Positions 16,426 to 24,554 of a stretch of 41,451 nt of DNA are shown piece by piece (the first letter of the stretch is position 1; the number at the start of each line of letters is the position of its first letter). The position numbers and the translations under genes were made by a program. Under the pieces are notes generated by a model. That model saw only the letters and a list, made by a program, of their open reading frames with translations. It was not told the DNA's origin and made no database searches. The DNA is taken from contig CAMPBR010000005.1 in assembly GCA_946639185.1 (NCBI GenBank), forward strand, positions 1 through 41,451, given 5' to 3'. Source of the DNA: an uncultured Mycoplasmatota bacterium (lineage in GTDB: Bacteria; Bacillota_I; Bacilli_A; RF39; UBA660).

Positions 16426-17482
16426 CTGATGGCATATCTGGTAGTGTATGTGCATCTGAATCATCATTATTATTACTGTTATTATTATCTTGTGGTACTT
16501 CAATATTTACAACATAACTCTTAGTATCACTACATAAAATAGCTCCACTACATGATTTAACATATATTCTTTTACCATTATATTCTGGTGTTACTTCTAT
16601 AGCTGTTGCTACTTCTGTTGGATCTGTAGTTAATCCATAATAATAAGTATTACCAGAAATATTATCACTACCACCGAATGTTAAAATAAAATTATTTGTA
16701 TGTAAGTTGCCACTAGCTATTCCGTCAGATGGCGTGATTGTTGGTACTGGTGGAGTCTCTTTATCAATATTAACTATTTCCCTATTACTCCATCCACTAA
16801 CATTACCAGTTTTATCTACTACTCTATACCATATATAAGTAGTTCCGGCATCTGATATAGTAACAGTATTACTTGTAGTGCCTGATGGTGTTACAAATCT
16901 AGATGGTTTAGTACCTGATGATGATTTATAGTATTCATAGTGTTTTACATTAGAAATATCTATTCCACTATTTTCTACAGATATTTCTACATCTGTTGGT
17001 ACCCAATTTTTATTACCGCCTTTAATTGTAGGAGCATCTATTACAACAATACCTATTTCTGTATCTTCGCCTAATCTCACACAACCAGTTGGTACATCAC
17101 TTAATTCATACTTGGAAAATTCAACATTATTTTTATCATTACAATTTAGATAATAATTTTTTATATAATTTTTTTTAGCATTTTTAGTAAATGTTATATA
17201 ACCGGTACAATTTATATCTTGCTCTTCTATTAATTCTTCTTCTATTAACATTTGGTAGTCTAATATAAAACAATTAGCATCAGGATTATTAGTGAATTCA
17301 CCTCTATATCTGGATTTATACATATTTGCTGCTTGTTCTAATAATTTCAGATGGGTATCCATTTCTTGCGAAGATTTAGTTTCCATTATTCGCATTACTG
17401 ATGGAATTGCTAATGTCATAATAACACCCATTAAAACTATAACAACTAACATTTCAATTAAGGTAAATCCTTTTCTATTCAT
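16421..17482 (-). CDS. Type IV pilin-like (pseudopilin) protein with Ig-like repeats
   Basis: A class III-type prepilin leader, MNRKG|FTLIEMLVVIVLMGVIMTLAIP, begins at ATG 17482; the ORF track starts 11 codons too early. The N-methylation Phe, Glu5 and the hydrophobic helix are all present. The ~350-aa protein continues with a pilin-like region (to ~170), then at least two Ig-like segments (NWVPTDVEISVENSG... and VVNIDKETPPVPTI...) and an Asn/Asp-rich C-terminal tail. Several Cys residues may form disulfides outside the cell. No pilus assembly ATPase, platform protein or prepilin peptidase gene is in the window, so it is an orphan locally. Probably a surface adhesin or filament subunit. Confidence 0.8.
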   Translation of the reverse strand: MNRKGFTLIEMLVVIVLMGVIMTLAIPSVMRIMETKSSQEMDTHLKLLEQAANMYKSRYRGEFTNNPDANCFILDYQMLIEEELIEEQDINCTGYITFTKNAKKNYIKNYYLNCNDKNNVEFSKYELSDVPTGCVRLGEDTEIGIVVIDAPTIKGGNKNWVPTDVEISVENSGIDISNVKHYEYYKSSSGTKPSRFVTPSGTTSNTVTISDAGTTYIWYRVVDKTGNVSGWSNREIVNIDKETPPVPTITPSDGIASGNLHTNNFILTFGGSDNISGNTYYYGLTTDPTEVATAIEVTPEYNGKRIYVKSCSGAILCSDTKSYVVNIEVPQDNNNSNNNDDSDAHTLPDMPSE

Positions 17483-17685
17483 ATACAATCCCTCTATTCT
17501 CCTAAAGTATATCATAATTATACTCTTTTTACAAGAATAGATAATTTATAAAAATAGGTAATCATAATACACCAATTTAGGTATTTATGAATATTTTATA
17601 ATAGATAATTATCAAGGAGTATATACTACCTATCTTATTAATTTTTCCAATAATTATCAACTATTCACGAAAGGAGGAAAAAGGC
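17483..17685 (+). promoter_or_regulatory. Spacer upstream of the cotZ-like gene
   Basis: About 200 bp with no convincing ORF. It includes GATAATTT and, 15 bp downstream, CATAATAC, weakly resembling a mother-cell sigma-E promoter, as would be expected for a coat gene. The spacing and -35 match are imperfect. Otherwise only AT-rich sequence and the AAAGGAGG site were seen. Confidence 0.25.
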
Positions 17686-18108
17686 ATGTGTCCAGATAAT
17701 AATGAACAAACAAATACATGCTGCATAGCTAATATTTTAGAAGTTATAGTAAAACTTCAAAACCGTAGTGAAAAATTTGATTGCTTTGGAGATGGATGTG
17801 ATAGACCATATCTTGGTCCAACACCTTCAACTGTTTGCTACAATACTAGACCTATAAACTTATATCGTTGTAGTGATGGTGAGCTATGGACTTTCCCATA
17901 TACATTAAATGGTACTACAGGAGAGAGTAGTGTTCTTAGATGTGAACAAGTAGATGGATGTTGTGCTACATGTCGAGTATTAGCACCTAATCCAGATACT
18001 ACCGCTACAGATGTTCCATATGTAGCTACTGATTCATTTGTTACTGTTAACTTATCTTGCTGTGGAGCATTAACATGCTTACCTGATACTTTTATAGCTT
18101 GTAGTTAA
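17686..18108 (+). CDS. cotZ: CotY/CotZ/ExsY-family spore crust or exosporium protein
   Basis: Cysteine-rich structural protein of the outermost spore layer; in Bacillus these proteins self-assemble into disulfide-linked two-dimensional lattices. The 140-aa sequence has about 16 Cys. It follows the family layout: an N-terminal helix (CIANILEVIVKLQNRSE), a FGDGCDRPYLGP loop, NTRPINLY, VDGCCATCRVL, and the closing SFVTVNLSCCGALTCLPDTFIAC, which matches the LSCFCAIQCL-type end of ExsY/CotZ. A strong AAAGGAGG site precedes the ATG. It is convergent with a cotO-like gene across a shared terminator. Assignment within CotY/CotZ/ExsY cannot be settled by eye. Confidence 0.88.
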   Translation: MCPDNNEQTNTCCIANILEVIVKLQNRSEKFDCFGDGCDRPYLGPTPSTVCYNTRPINLYRCSDGELWTFPYTLNGTTGESSVLRCEQVDGCCATCRVLAPNPDTTATDVPYVATDSFVTVNLSCCGALTCLPDTFIACS

Positions 18109-18136
18109 AAAAGACCGCATTAGCGGTCTTTTATAA
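18105..18136. terminator. Bidirectional terminator between cotZ-like and cotO-like genes
   Basis: A 10-bp perfect stem (AAAAGACCGC/GCGGTCTTTT) with a 4-nt loop and T runs on both sides. Confidence 0.9.
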
Positions 18137-18437
18137 TTATATCTTCTATTTCTACAATAGGTATTTCAATTTCATCTTCCGTTATTAAACTATTTTTTAT
18201 TTTTCCTATAATCTTAGTATCATATTCTTTATTTTTAGTCTTAATTATGACACCAATATTAAAAACATATCTACTGCTTTTAAATAATTTTTTTATTTTT
18301 TCTTCTACCGCTTCTTTTTTTACTTTCTTACTAGTATTAATTATCTTTTTATTATCACTAGCATAATATATCTTTTCATTATGAATATGTTCTTTTGAAA
18401 CATCTTTTTTAAAAATTTTAGGTAATCTATTTTCCAT
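18120..18437 (-). CDS. Hypothetical protein, candidate CotO-like morphogenetic protein
   Basis: A 105-aa, highly charged, Lys/Ile-rich protein without signal peptide. The N-terminal half is a basic, probably disordered or coiled region. The C-terminal ~55 residues look like a small beta barrel (VFNIGVIIKTKNKEYDTKIIGKIKNSLI...IPIVEIEDIIIKD). That pattern recalls the C-terminal domain of CotO, and in Bacillus cotO lies beside cotZ/cotY/exsY. Similarity plus synteny make CotO plausible, but the match is weak and I leave the symbol blank. An AAAGGA site supports the start. Its stop codon lies in the shared terminator. Confidence 0.45.
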   Translation of the reverse strand: MENRLPKIFKKDVSKEHIHNEKIYYASDNKKIINTSKKVKKEAVEEKIKKLFKSSRYVFNIGVIIKTKNKEYDTKIIGKIKNSLITEDEIEIPIVEIEDIIIKDR

Positions 18438-18515
18438 ATTAAAATCCTTTCAATAAAATATATTCATAGTAATAATATTTATTCTTTATTTCCATAATAA
18501 TATAGAGGGATAATT

Positions 18516-19640
18516 ATGTTAAGAATTAATAAAGTATCTATAAATTTAAATATTTTAATATTTTTAATACTGTTTATGATAATTAGCACTATTACTATTA
18601 ATAGTAGTATGCTTTATCTTCCCAAATATTTAGGTAATTTAGCTTTTAAACAAACTTTATGGTACATACTAGGATTTTTTATAATTGGTATTATTATGTT
18701 ATTACCAAATACTGATTACAAATACCATTATTTTTTCTATTTTCTTAATATTTTGTTGTTATTTATACTGTTAATTATTGGTACTCCAATTAATGGAAGT
18801 AGGTGTTGGTTAATACTTCCTGGGATAGGTTCAGTTCAACCTAGTGAATTTATGAAAATTTTTTTAATTATTACTTTAAGTAACATTATTTCTAATTGTA
18901 ATACAAAGAATAAGATTACTTTGAAAAATGAGTTAATAATGCTTTTAAAAGTGTTTTTAATCATTTTATTACCAACTGTTTTAACTTTTTTAGAACCAGA
19001 TACTGGAGCAGTAATAATTTATTTTATAATTACTTTATGTATATTATTTATTTCTCCGCTTAGAAAAAGATGGTTTATTATTTTACTTATAATTATTTTT
19101 TTACTATTTAGTATTTTTTTATATCTATATTTTTTAAAACAAGACTTATTTATAAATATATTTGGAACAAATTTATTTTATAGAATTGATCGATTACTAG
19201 ATTGGAAGAATGGTACTGGAATGCAACTTGAAAATTCTTTAACTTCTATCGGTTCATCTGGTACTATTGGGCATGGATATATGAAAACGCCTTTATATTT
19301 TCCGGAATCAGGAACTGATTTTATCTTTGCGGTATATGCATCTAATTTTGGCTTAATTGGCTCAATTGTACTTATTCTTTTATTATTAGCATTTGATTTA
19401 TATTTAATTAATTTATCTAAAAAAATCAATAATACTACAGATAAGTATATAATTATTGGTACAATTGGTATGATTGTTTATCAACAAATACAAAATATTG
19501 GTATGACTTTAGGTATTCTTCCCATAACTGGTATTACTTTACCTTTTATAAGTTATGGTGGTTCAAGTTTAATATCATATTTATTAATAATAGGTATCAT
19601 TTTAAAAATATACAGTAATAGTAAAAAAATTATAAATTAA
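18516..19640 (+). CDS. SEDS-family peptidoglycan polymerase (RodA/FtsW/SpoVE type)
   Basis: Multi-pass membrane glycosyltransferase that polymerises lipid II with a partner class B PBP. 374 aa with about ten hydrophobic segments. Seen: NGSRCWLILPGIGSVQPSEFMK, the extracellular loop SGTDFIFAVYASNFG holding the catalytic Asp, and NIGMTLGILPITGITLPFISYGGSS. The NIGM and TDFIF wording is closer to RodA than to FtsW, while RodA normally has EE after TDFIFAV where this has SN. No PBP gene is adjacent. It follows the coat gene pair divergently, so a sporulation-specific SEDS (SpoVE-like) role is possible. GAGGGATAATT precedes the ATG. Confidence 0.85.
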   Translation: MLRINKVSINLNILIFLILFMIISTITINSSMLYLPKYLGNLAFKQTLWYILGFFIIGIIMLLPNTDYKYHYFFYFLNILLLFILLIIGTPINGSRCWLILPGIGSVQPSEFMKIFLIITLSNIISNCNTKNKITLKNELIMLLKVFLIILLPTVLTFLEPDTGAVIIYFIITLCILFISPLRKRWFIILLIIIFLLFSIFLYLYFLKQDLFINIFGTNLFYRIDRLLDWKNGTGMQLENSLTSIGSSGTIGHGYMKTPLYFPESGTDFIFAVYASNFGLIGSIVLILLLLAFDLYLINLSKKINNTTDKYIIIGTIGMIVYQQIQNIGMTLGILPITGITLPFISYGGSSLISYLLIIGIILKIYSNSKKIIN

Positions 19641-19661
19641 AAAGGACTAATTGAAGCCATA
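19641..19661 (+). other. Short spacer after the SEDS gene
   Basis: Twenty-one bases between the SEDS stop codon and the hairpin of the IS-like remnant. No feature is visible. Confidence 0.3.
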
Positions 19662-19695
19662 ATAAAATACACCTCCTTTCGGAAGTGTATTTTAT
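19662..19695. terminator. Strong hairpin after the SEDS gene
   Basis: An 11-bp perfect stem ATAAAATACAC/GTGTATTTTAT with an inner TCC/GGA pairing. It could terminate the SEDS gene and the convergent glycosyltransferase gene, or be the internal hairpin of the adjacent IS-like remnant. Confidence 0.55.
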
Positions 19696-19749
19696 CACTT
19701 TTATAGAACTGCTCTTTTTATTGATGTCTACTCTAAGGGATGCAGTTCA
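19696..19749 (+). mobile_element. Probable solo end of an IS3-family (IS150-like) element
   Basis: Read on the minus strand, the segment starts TGAACTGCATCCCTTAGAG and resembles the IS150 terminal repeat as I recall it (TGTACTGCACCCATTTTG). It abuts the glycosyltransferase stop codon exactly. A GAACTGC/GCAGTTC inverted repeat (19706-19712, 19742-19748) lies within it. No transposase ORF is present, so this is a remnant or solo end. Recognition rests on memory of the repeat. Confidence 0.4.
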
Positions 19750-19750
19750 A

Positions 19751-20758
19751 TTATTTTTTTAATACTTCTTCGTATACTGTTCTTAATTGTTTACCAATAT
19801 TCTTCATATTTCTTTCTTCTACTACTTCATTATAATTTTCAGTTAAATCCGGTAATTCTTTATTTAAAACTTTTCTTATTTTTTCTTCAAATTCATCTAT
19901 ATCTTTAGCCTTATACATGTTTTTACCTTCAACTAACCATTCATCAAATATAGGAATGTTTCTTACTATACTAGGAGTTTTACAAGCCATAGCTTCAATT
20001 ATTGGAATTCCTTCAGTTTCTTCTAACGTTGGAAATAAATATAAATCGCATCCATTAAGTGCAGCTCTAATCATATCTTTTTCAACATATCCAGCAAATA
20101 TTAAATTATCTAATTTAGTATTAACTGCCTTTCTTACAGGTAAAGTTGCGGCAACAAGTGGACTATATCCAAACCAAATAAATTTATATTCAGGCATTCT
20201 TTTAGCTAATTCAACAAAATCAACTATACCTTTTCTTTCAATATATAAGCCTATACCAACTATTACTTTATCATTATCGGAAAATCCATATTTTTCTCTA
20301 AATACTTTTCCATATTCTTTATTGTTTTCAAAAAAATCTAAATCTATACCATTAGATATCGCATATATTTTTTTATTTTCTAAACCTTTATATCCTTCTA
20401 ATAATCTTTTAGAATATACTGTTGGTGTAATTATAATATCGCCTAAAGAATAACACTTAATTAGCCACCATTTAATAAGTTTAGATGTTTGTTTAGCTAA
20501 TATAAAACCATTTTTATAATCTTCTTCTGTTGAATGAGCGTGATATACTATTTTTTTACCTTTTCTTTTAGCTCTTTTAGCTACAAAATATGATTTTAGA
20601 AACCATGTATTTATATGAAGAATATCATAATCATCTTTTGGATTTAACGTATATTCTATTTTTTCATCTTCTAATGCTAACATTTGGTGTTTAATTGCTT
20701 TTCCTAAACCACTTTTACCAATTGTTTTTAAACCTTCTGCATATAATAAAACTTTCAT
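19751..20758 (-). CDS. GT4 glycosyltransferase, probable second-step glycolipid synthase
   Basis: GT4 enzyme of the alDGS/CpoA/LafB-like group, which adds a second sugar to monoglucosyldiacylglycerol. Typical features: the start KVLLYAEGLKTIGKSGLGKAIKHQ, the DDYDILHINT and KIVYHAHSTEEDYKNGF stretches, a VGIGLYIERKG donor-site loop, and EX7E in EETEGIPIIEAM. 335 aa, no membrane helix, probably peripheral. Together with the enzyme at 4975-6216 it would complete a diglycosyl-diacylglycerol pathway, although the two genes are far apart. The ATG follows GTGGTGGTATAA. Confidence 0.75.
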   Translation of the reverse strand: MKVLLYAEGLKTIGKSGLGKAIKHQMLALEDEKIEYTLNPKDDYDILHINTWFLKSYFVAKRAKRKGKKIVYHAHSTEEDYKNGFILAKQTSKLIKWWLIKCYSLGDIIITPTVYSKRLLEGYKGLENKKIYAISNGIDLDFFENNKEYGKVFREKYGFSDNDKVIVGIGLYIERKGIVDFVELAKRMPEYKFIWFGYSPLVAATLPVRKAVNTKLDNLIFAGYVEKDMIRAALNGCDLYLFPTLEETEGIPIIEAMACKTPSIVRNIPIFDEWLVEGKNMYKAKDIDEFEEKIRKVLNKELPDLTENYNEVVEERNMKNIGKQLRTVYEEVLKK

Positions 20759-20802
20759 TTATACCACCACTTAAATTATATTATTTTTTATTTTTTTAAG
20801 CA

Positions 20803-20826
20803 AGAAAAAAGAGGAAAACCTCTTAT
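20803..20826 (-). terminator. Terminator of the small anchored protein gene
   Basis: AAGAGG-TTTT-CCTCTT hairpin followed by TTTTCTTGC on the minus strand, overlapping the stop codon. Confidence 0.75.
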
Positions 20827-21206
20827 TTATTAATCTTATATTTTATTTGTTTATAACCATCTAAATTATAATCTATTTGATCAATAATTATTTTTCTTCC
20901 TTCATCTGATTCTAATTTATCTATTTCATAAGTTAGAGTAACTTTATCATTATCATCTTTTTTTAGAATTATATTAATACTTTTCATATTATATACTTTT
21001 TTATTCTCGTTATATACATCAACAGTAAAAGTACTTAATTTATTAGTGTAATCGATTGTTGCATTTTCAAAAGATAGTCCATCTACCTTTTGATTTTTTA
21101 ATGTACTATTTGGAGTAGCTAAGCTTTTTCCTATTCCATAAATTAATACTACAAGTACTATGGCAAATAGCCCCATTATTATTCTTTTTTTATTATTTTT
21201 TTTCAT
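20823..21206 (-). CDS. Small membrane-anchored extracytoplasmic protein, 127 aa
   Basis: Not recognised. A basic N-terminus and one hydrophobic helix (IIMGLFAIVLVVLIYGIG) anchor a ~95-residue outer domain of alternating strands (STFTVDVYNENKKVYNMKSINIILKK), which looks like an Ig-like or FxLYD-like beta sandwich. There is no lipobox. The track ORF starts 36 codons earlier, inside the kinase terminator; ATG 21206 behind AAGGAG is the real start. Confidence 0.7.
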   Translation of the reverse strand: MKKNNKKRIIMGLFAIVLVVLIYGIGKSLATPNSTLKNQKVDGLSFENATIDYTNKLSTFTVDVYNENKKVYNMKSINIILKKDDNDKVTLTYEIDKLESDEGRKIIIDQIDYNLDGYKQIKYKINK

Positions 21207-21257
21207 ATCGATACGCTCCTTTACTATTGTATCTATAATTAGTGTATCACAAAATAA

Positions 21258-21290
21258 AAAAAGAAACAAATTTTTGTTTCTTTTTACTTT
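21258..21290 (-). terminator. Terminator of the TGS-uridine kinase gene
   Basis: AAAAAGAAACAAA/TTTGTTTCTTTTT stem followed by T residues on the minus strand, ending at the stop codon. Confidence 0.8.
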
Positions 21291-22935
21291 ATACTTTAAA
21301 ACATCCTCCACCAATAAATTCTCTTAATATTGAATCTTTTGGGATTTCTTCTGAAGAAATTGGTAAGAATAATCTTAAGAAATTTAATAGTCTTATTGCT
21401 TCATTATAATATTCTGAATCTGGATCTACTGAATATAATAATGGTTCGACAAATGTTTTTAATACACCTAACTCATATATCATAGCTGTATTAAAAGTAT
21501 AATCAGCTTCATCTTGATATGGGAAAATATATTCTTCTTCCCCTTTTCTTACATTTGGCCAATCTGCTAAAGTATCTTCTACACTTCTACCTCTAGTTCT
21601 ATTATCCCTTATTATTCTTCTTAATAATCTATTATCAGTAGTAGAGATACGTACATGATCATCTACATTTAATTCATTTAATGCTGATAAATAAACACAT
21701 GCTTTATTAGCTTTAGGAATATGTTCCAATACTTTTGGATTTAACGCATGAATTCCTTCTATTAATAAAATACTATTTTCTTCTAACTTTAATATCTTAT
21801 TATATTCTTTTTTACCTAGAATAAAATTAAATGTTGGAAGAGTTACTTGTTCATTATCTAATAATTTTTTTATTGTATCTTCAAATAATTTTAAATCTAC
21901 TGCTTCTAATCTTTCAAAATCTAATTTTCCGTTTTCGTCTTTAGGAGTTTCTTCTCTTTCTACAAAGAAATCATCCATAGATAACATCAATGGATTTTTA
22001 CCTAAACTTTTTAAACATAAAGTTAGTTTATTTGTAGTAGTTGTTTTACCTGTTGATGATGGTCCTGCTAATAAAACCACTTTAGTTTTTGGATTAGATA
22101 TTATTTTCTTAGCTAATTCCATTAATTCATTATTTTTATTTAACTCATCTATTTTTATTAATTCATCTATTTTGCCACTAGATACTTTTTTATTTAAATC
22201 CACTACTGTAGTTAAATCTAACTTATTTGCCCATTCTCTTGATTCTTTATGAAGATTAAAGATATTATATCTTCTTTCGAATTTTTTTATTCCATCATCC
22301 ATAAATACTGTTGGGAATCTTAATACAAATCCTTTTTCATCTAAATATGTTAATTCAAAGTGTGATAAAACTTTTGTACTTATAGGCATTAATGAATAAA
22401 AATAGTCATATAAGTTTCCTAATTTATATAGTGTTAAATGCGTAGAAGTATTATATTTCATTAAATCTGCTTTAGTCTTATACCCTATTTTATTAAAATA
22501 ATCTATAGTTTCTAATCTAGAAACAGTTAATTTTTGAATAGGTAAATCCTCCATTACTACATCTTGCATATAGTTTTCTAATTTAGTTATATCTTCTTTA
22601 GTTAAAGATATACTTGGCTCTATATATAATCCTTTATCTAAAGAGTGTTTAACTTTGATATTAGATTTACTTCCAAATAATTTTCTAAATGCATATACAG
22701 TAAGCATAATTAATCCATTCAAATAGATTTCATTTGCTCCTCTATCCATTAAATCAAAAAATTCAATATTACATTCTTTTGTTATAATTTCAGTTAATTC
22801 TGTATATATTCCATCTACTTTAGCTACAATTATTTCATATTTATAACTACCAGTAACTTTTTTAGATAATTCTTCTAAAGATATACCTTTACTAACAGTC
22901 ATTTCTATGTTGTTTACAATTATTTTTATATCCAT
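21289..22935 (-). CDS. Nucleoside (uridine) kinase with N-terminal TGS/ThrRS-like domains
   Basis: A fusion known from several Firmicutes and Thermotoga. An N-terminal TGS domain (~1-60) and a ThrRS second-additional-domain-like region (~65-200) precede a P-loop uridine kinase domain (~265-500). Walker A is GPSSTGKTTTT, followed by MLSMDDFFVER, and LLIEGIHALNP gives the Walker B region. It is expected to phosphorylate uridine or cytidine, but the substrate of this branch is not certain. The TGS part may bind nucleotide or RNA and regulate activity. 548 aa is typical. It diverges from clpP. Confidence 0.85.
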   Translation of the reverse strand: MDIKIIVNNIEMTVSKGISLEELSKKVTGSYKYEIIVAKVDGIYTELTEIITKECNIEFFDLMDRGANEIYLNGLIMLTVYAFRKLFGSKSNIKVKHSLDKGLYIEPSISLTKEDITKLENYMQDVVMEDLPIQKLTVSRLETIDYFNKIGYKTKADLMKYNTSTHLTLYKLGNLYDYFYSLMPISTKVLSHFELTYLDEKGFVLRFPTVFMDDGIKKFERRYNIFNLHKESREWANKLDLTTVVDLNKKVSSGKIDELIKIDELNKNNELMELAKKIISNPKTKVVLLAGPSSTGKTTTTNKLTLCLKSLGKNPLMLSMDDFFVEREETPKDENGKLDFERLEAVDLKLFEDTIKKLLDNEQVTLPTFNFILGKKEYNKILKLEENSILLIEGIHALNPKVLEHIPKANKACVYLSALNELNVDDHVRISTTDNRLLRRIIRDNRTRGRSVEDTLADWPNVRKGEEEYIFPYQDEADYTFNTAMIYELGVLKTFVEPLLYSVDPDSEYYNEAIRLLNFLRLFLPISSEEIPKDSILREFIGGGCFKV

Positions 22936-23038
22936 ATTATCAACCCTTATCTATTCTTATGTAATTATATCACATTTTGTCTAGCGAAAATAGTATAAAT
23001 TTCATTTTTTTCTACTATTATAATTATAGGTGATAATT

Positions 23039-23620
23039 ATGAATTTAGTACCAGTAGTAGTAGATAAAGATTTAAATGGTGAAAGAAGTTATGATATTTT
23101 TTCTAGACTACTAAAGAATAGAATTATCTTACTTACTGGAGAAATAGATGATAATTTAGCTAGTAGTGTGGTAGCTCAACTATTATATTTAGATTCTATT
23201 AATAATGATGATATTAGTATTTATATTAATTCTCCAGGAGGATCAGTTACAGCTGGTATGGCAATTTATGATACTATGAATTTTATTAAAAGTGATGTAT
23301 CTACAATTTGTTTAGGAATGGCAGCATCTATGGCTGCGTTTTTGTTATCATCTGGGGAAAAAGGAAAAAGATATATTTTACCAAATAGTGAAGTTATGAT
23401 ACATCAACCTCTAGGTGGAGCTAGCGGTCAAGCAACTGAAATAAAAATCGCAGCAGAACATATTTTAAAATTAAGAGATAAATTAAATCTAATTCTTTCT
23501 AAAAACACTCAGCAAACTCTGGATAAAATTAAACTTGATACTGAAAGAGATAATTTTATGGATAGTAATGAAGCATTAGAATATGGAATTGTTGATAAGA
23601 TAATTGAAAAAGAACACTAA
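23039..23620 (+). CDS. clpP: ATP-dependent Clp protease proteolytic subunit
   Basis: Barrel-forming serine peptidase that works with ClpX or ClpC. The catalytic triad is visible: Ser in GMAASMAAF, His in MIHQPLGG and Asp in [23 protein letters not shown] is the handle region. The track start is a GTG inside the ribosome binding site AGGTGATAATT; ATG 23039 (MNLVPVVV) is the real start, giving 193 aa. TATAAT is present ~20 bp upstream. No CtsR operator repeat is seen. Unlike in many genomes it is not next to clpX or tig. Confidence 0.96.
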   Translation: MNLVPVVVDKDLNGERSYDIFSRLLKNRIILLTGEIDDNLASSVVAQLLYLDSINNDDISIYINSPGGSVTAGMAIYDTMNFIKSDVSTICLGMAASMAAFLLSSGEKGKRYILPNSEVMIHQPLGGASGQATEIKIAAEHILKLRDKLNLILSKNTQQTLDKIKLDTERDNFMDSNEALEYGIVDKIIEKEH

Positions 23621-23632
23621 TTAAAGTGTTCA
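23605..23632 (-). terminator. Terminator of the Fic-like gene
   Basis: GAACACT/AGTGTTC hairpin followed by TTTTTC on the minus strand. The clpP stop codon lies in its loop; on the plus strand no immediate T run follows. Confidence 0.6.
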
Positions 23633-24535
23633 TCTGATTGCTTTTTTATAATCATTTAATTTTGAATTGGCATAATATATTTGATCCTCAACTCTATTAA
23701 GGTTAAAGTTTATCCATTTGTTCCATGTTTCTTCTCCTGGTTCAACTACCATTGCACCAAGCTTTTCACGATATTGAATTATATAATCTTTGTATGCCCT
23801 ACTATTATATAGTGCTGGTGATTTTAAATTAATATCAAAATTATTATTAGTTAACTCAAACATTTTCATATTTTGTAGCATTCTACCAAAACGAGTATTT
23901 CCATCATCAAATAATTGAAGAGCACCAACTAATCCATGTAAAAGAATTGGTTTAATTAGCGTATATTGGTTATGAAGATTTCCATTATAATATACTATTA
24001 AATTATTAATAGCAGTATCAATATCTTTGTAATCAATAGTGAAATATCTAATTGTAACCTCACCATTTTTACATCTAGCTACAAATGCCTCATTATCAGT
24101 TCTATGGTCCTTTTTTGCATACATACTAGAACTAGTTCCCTCTAATAATCTTTTATGGGCATTAATAATTTTATTTTTATTTATATCCATTGATGGAAAA
24201 TCATTCAAAAAATAATCCATAGCACATTCTTCTTTAGTCATTAAGTATAAAGCTAATAAATATGAATCCTCTTTCTCCAGTAATTGAGTATCCATGATTT
24301 CTTGAACTTTAATAGAATCTAAATATTTTTTTTGAATATTTTCCGGTAAAGAATAAATATTATTTATATATTCTAAATATTTATCTAAAATTTCTAATTC
24401 TCTTTCTATACAATAGTCATATATAACTAAATTCTTTACTTCCTCAAATAATTTTAAACTTGCGATGGGATATACCCCTTTTGCTCTTAACTCATCAATA
24501 TTGTGATTATGTACATTGATTTGATCTAAATTCAC
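23630..24535 (-). CDS. Fic-fold protein with degenerate active site
   Basis: Fic enzymes transfer AMP or related groups using HxFx(D/E)GN(G/A)R. The C-terminal half here has ILLHGLVGALQLFDDGNTRFGRML, clearly that loop, but the catalytic HPF is QLF and GNGR is GNTR. The phosphate-binding DGN and final R are kept, so nucleotide binding may persist while normal AMPylation should not. The N-terminal half is helical. Start is GTG behind AGGAGG with 7-nt spacing; the nearby ATG is out of frame. 301 aa. It lies between clpP and whiA without obvious functional partners. Confidence 0.75.
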   Translation of the reverse strand: MNLDQINVHNHNIDELRAKGVYPIASLKLFEEVKNLVIYDYCIERELEILDKYLEYINNIYSLPENIQKKYLDSIKVQEIMDTQLLEKEDSYLLALYLMTKEECAMDYFLNDFPSMDINKNKIINAHKRLLEGTSSSMYAKKDHRTDNEAFVARCKNGEVTIRYFTIDYKDIDTAINNLIVYYNGNLHNQYTLIKPILLHGLVGALQLFDDGNTRFGRMLQNMKMFELTNNNFDINLKSPALYNSRAYKDYIIQYREKLGAMVVEPGEETWNKWINFNLNRVEDQIYYANSKLNDYKKAIR

Positions 24536-24554
24536 GTTGCATCCTCCTGAATTA

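Noticed and set aside
19917-20453. 178-aa plus-strand ORF
   Set aside because: Antisense shadow of the glycosyltransferase gene, with no ribosome binding site and low-complexity Ser/Leu/Ile composition.
20823-21314. Long form (163 aa) of the small anchored protein
   Set aside because: The extra 36 codons lie in the kinase terminator, and the AAGGAG site favours the internal ATG.
21421-21460. TTTGTCGAACC, an exact 0A-box core inside the uridine kinase gene
   Set aside because: It is single, lies deep in coding sequence (TFVEPL) and has no promoter nearby; likely chance.
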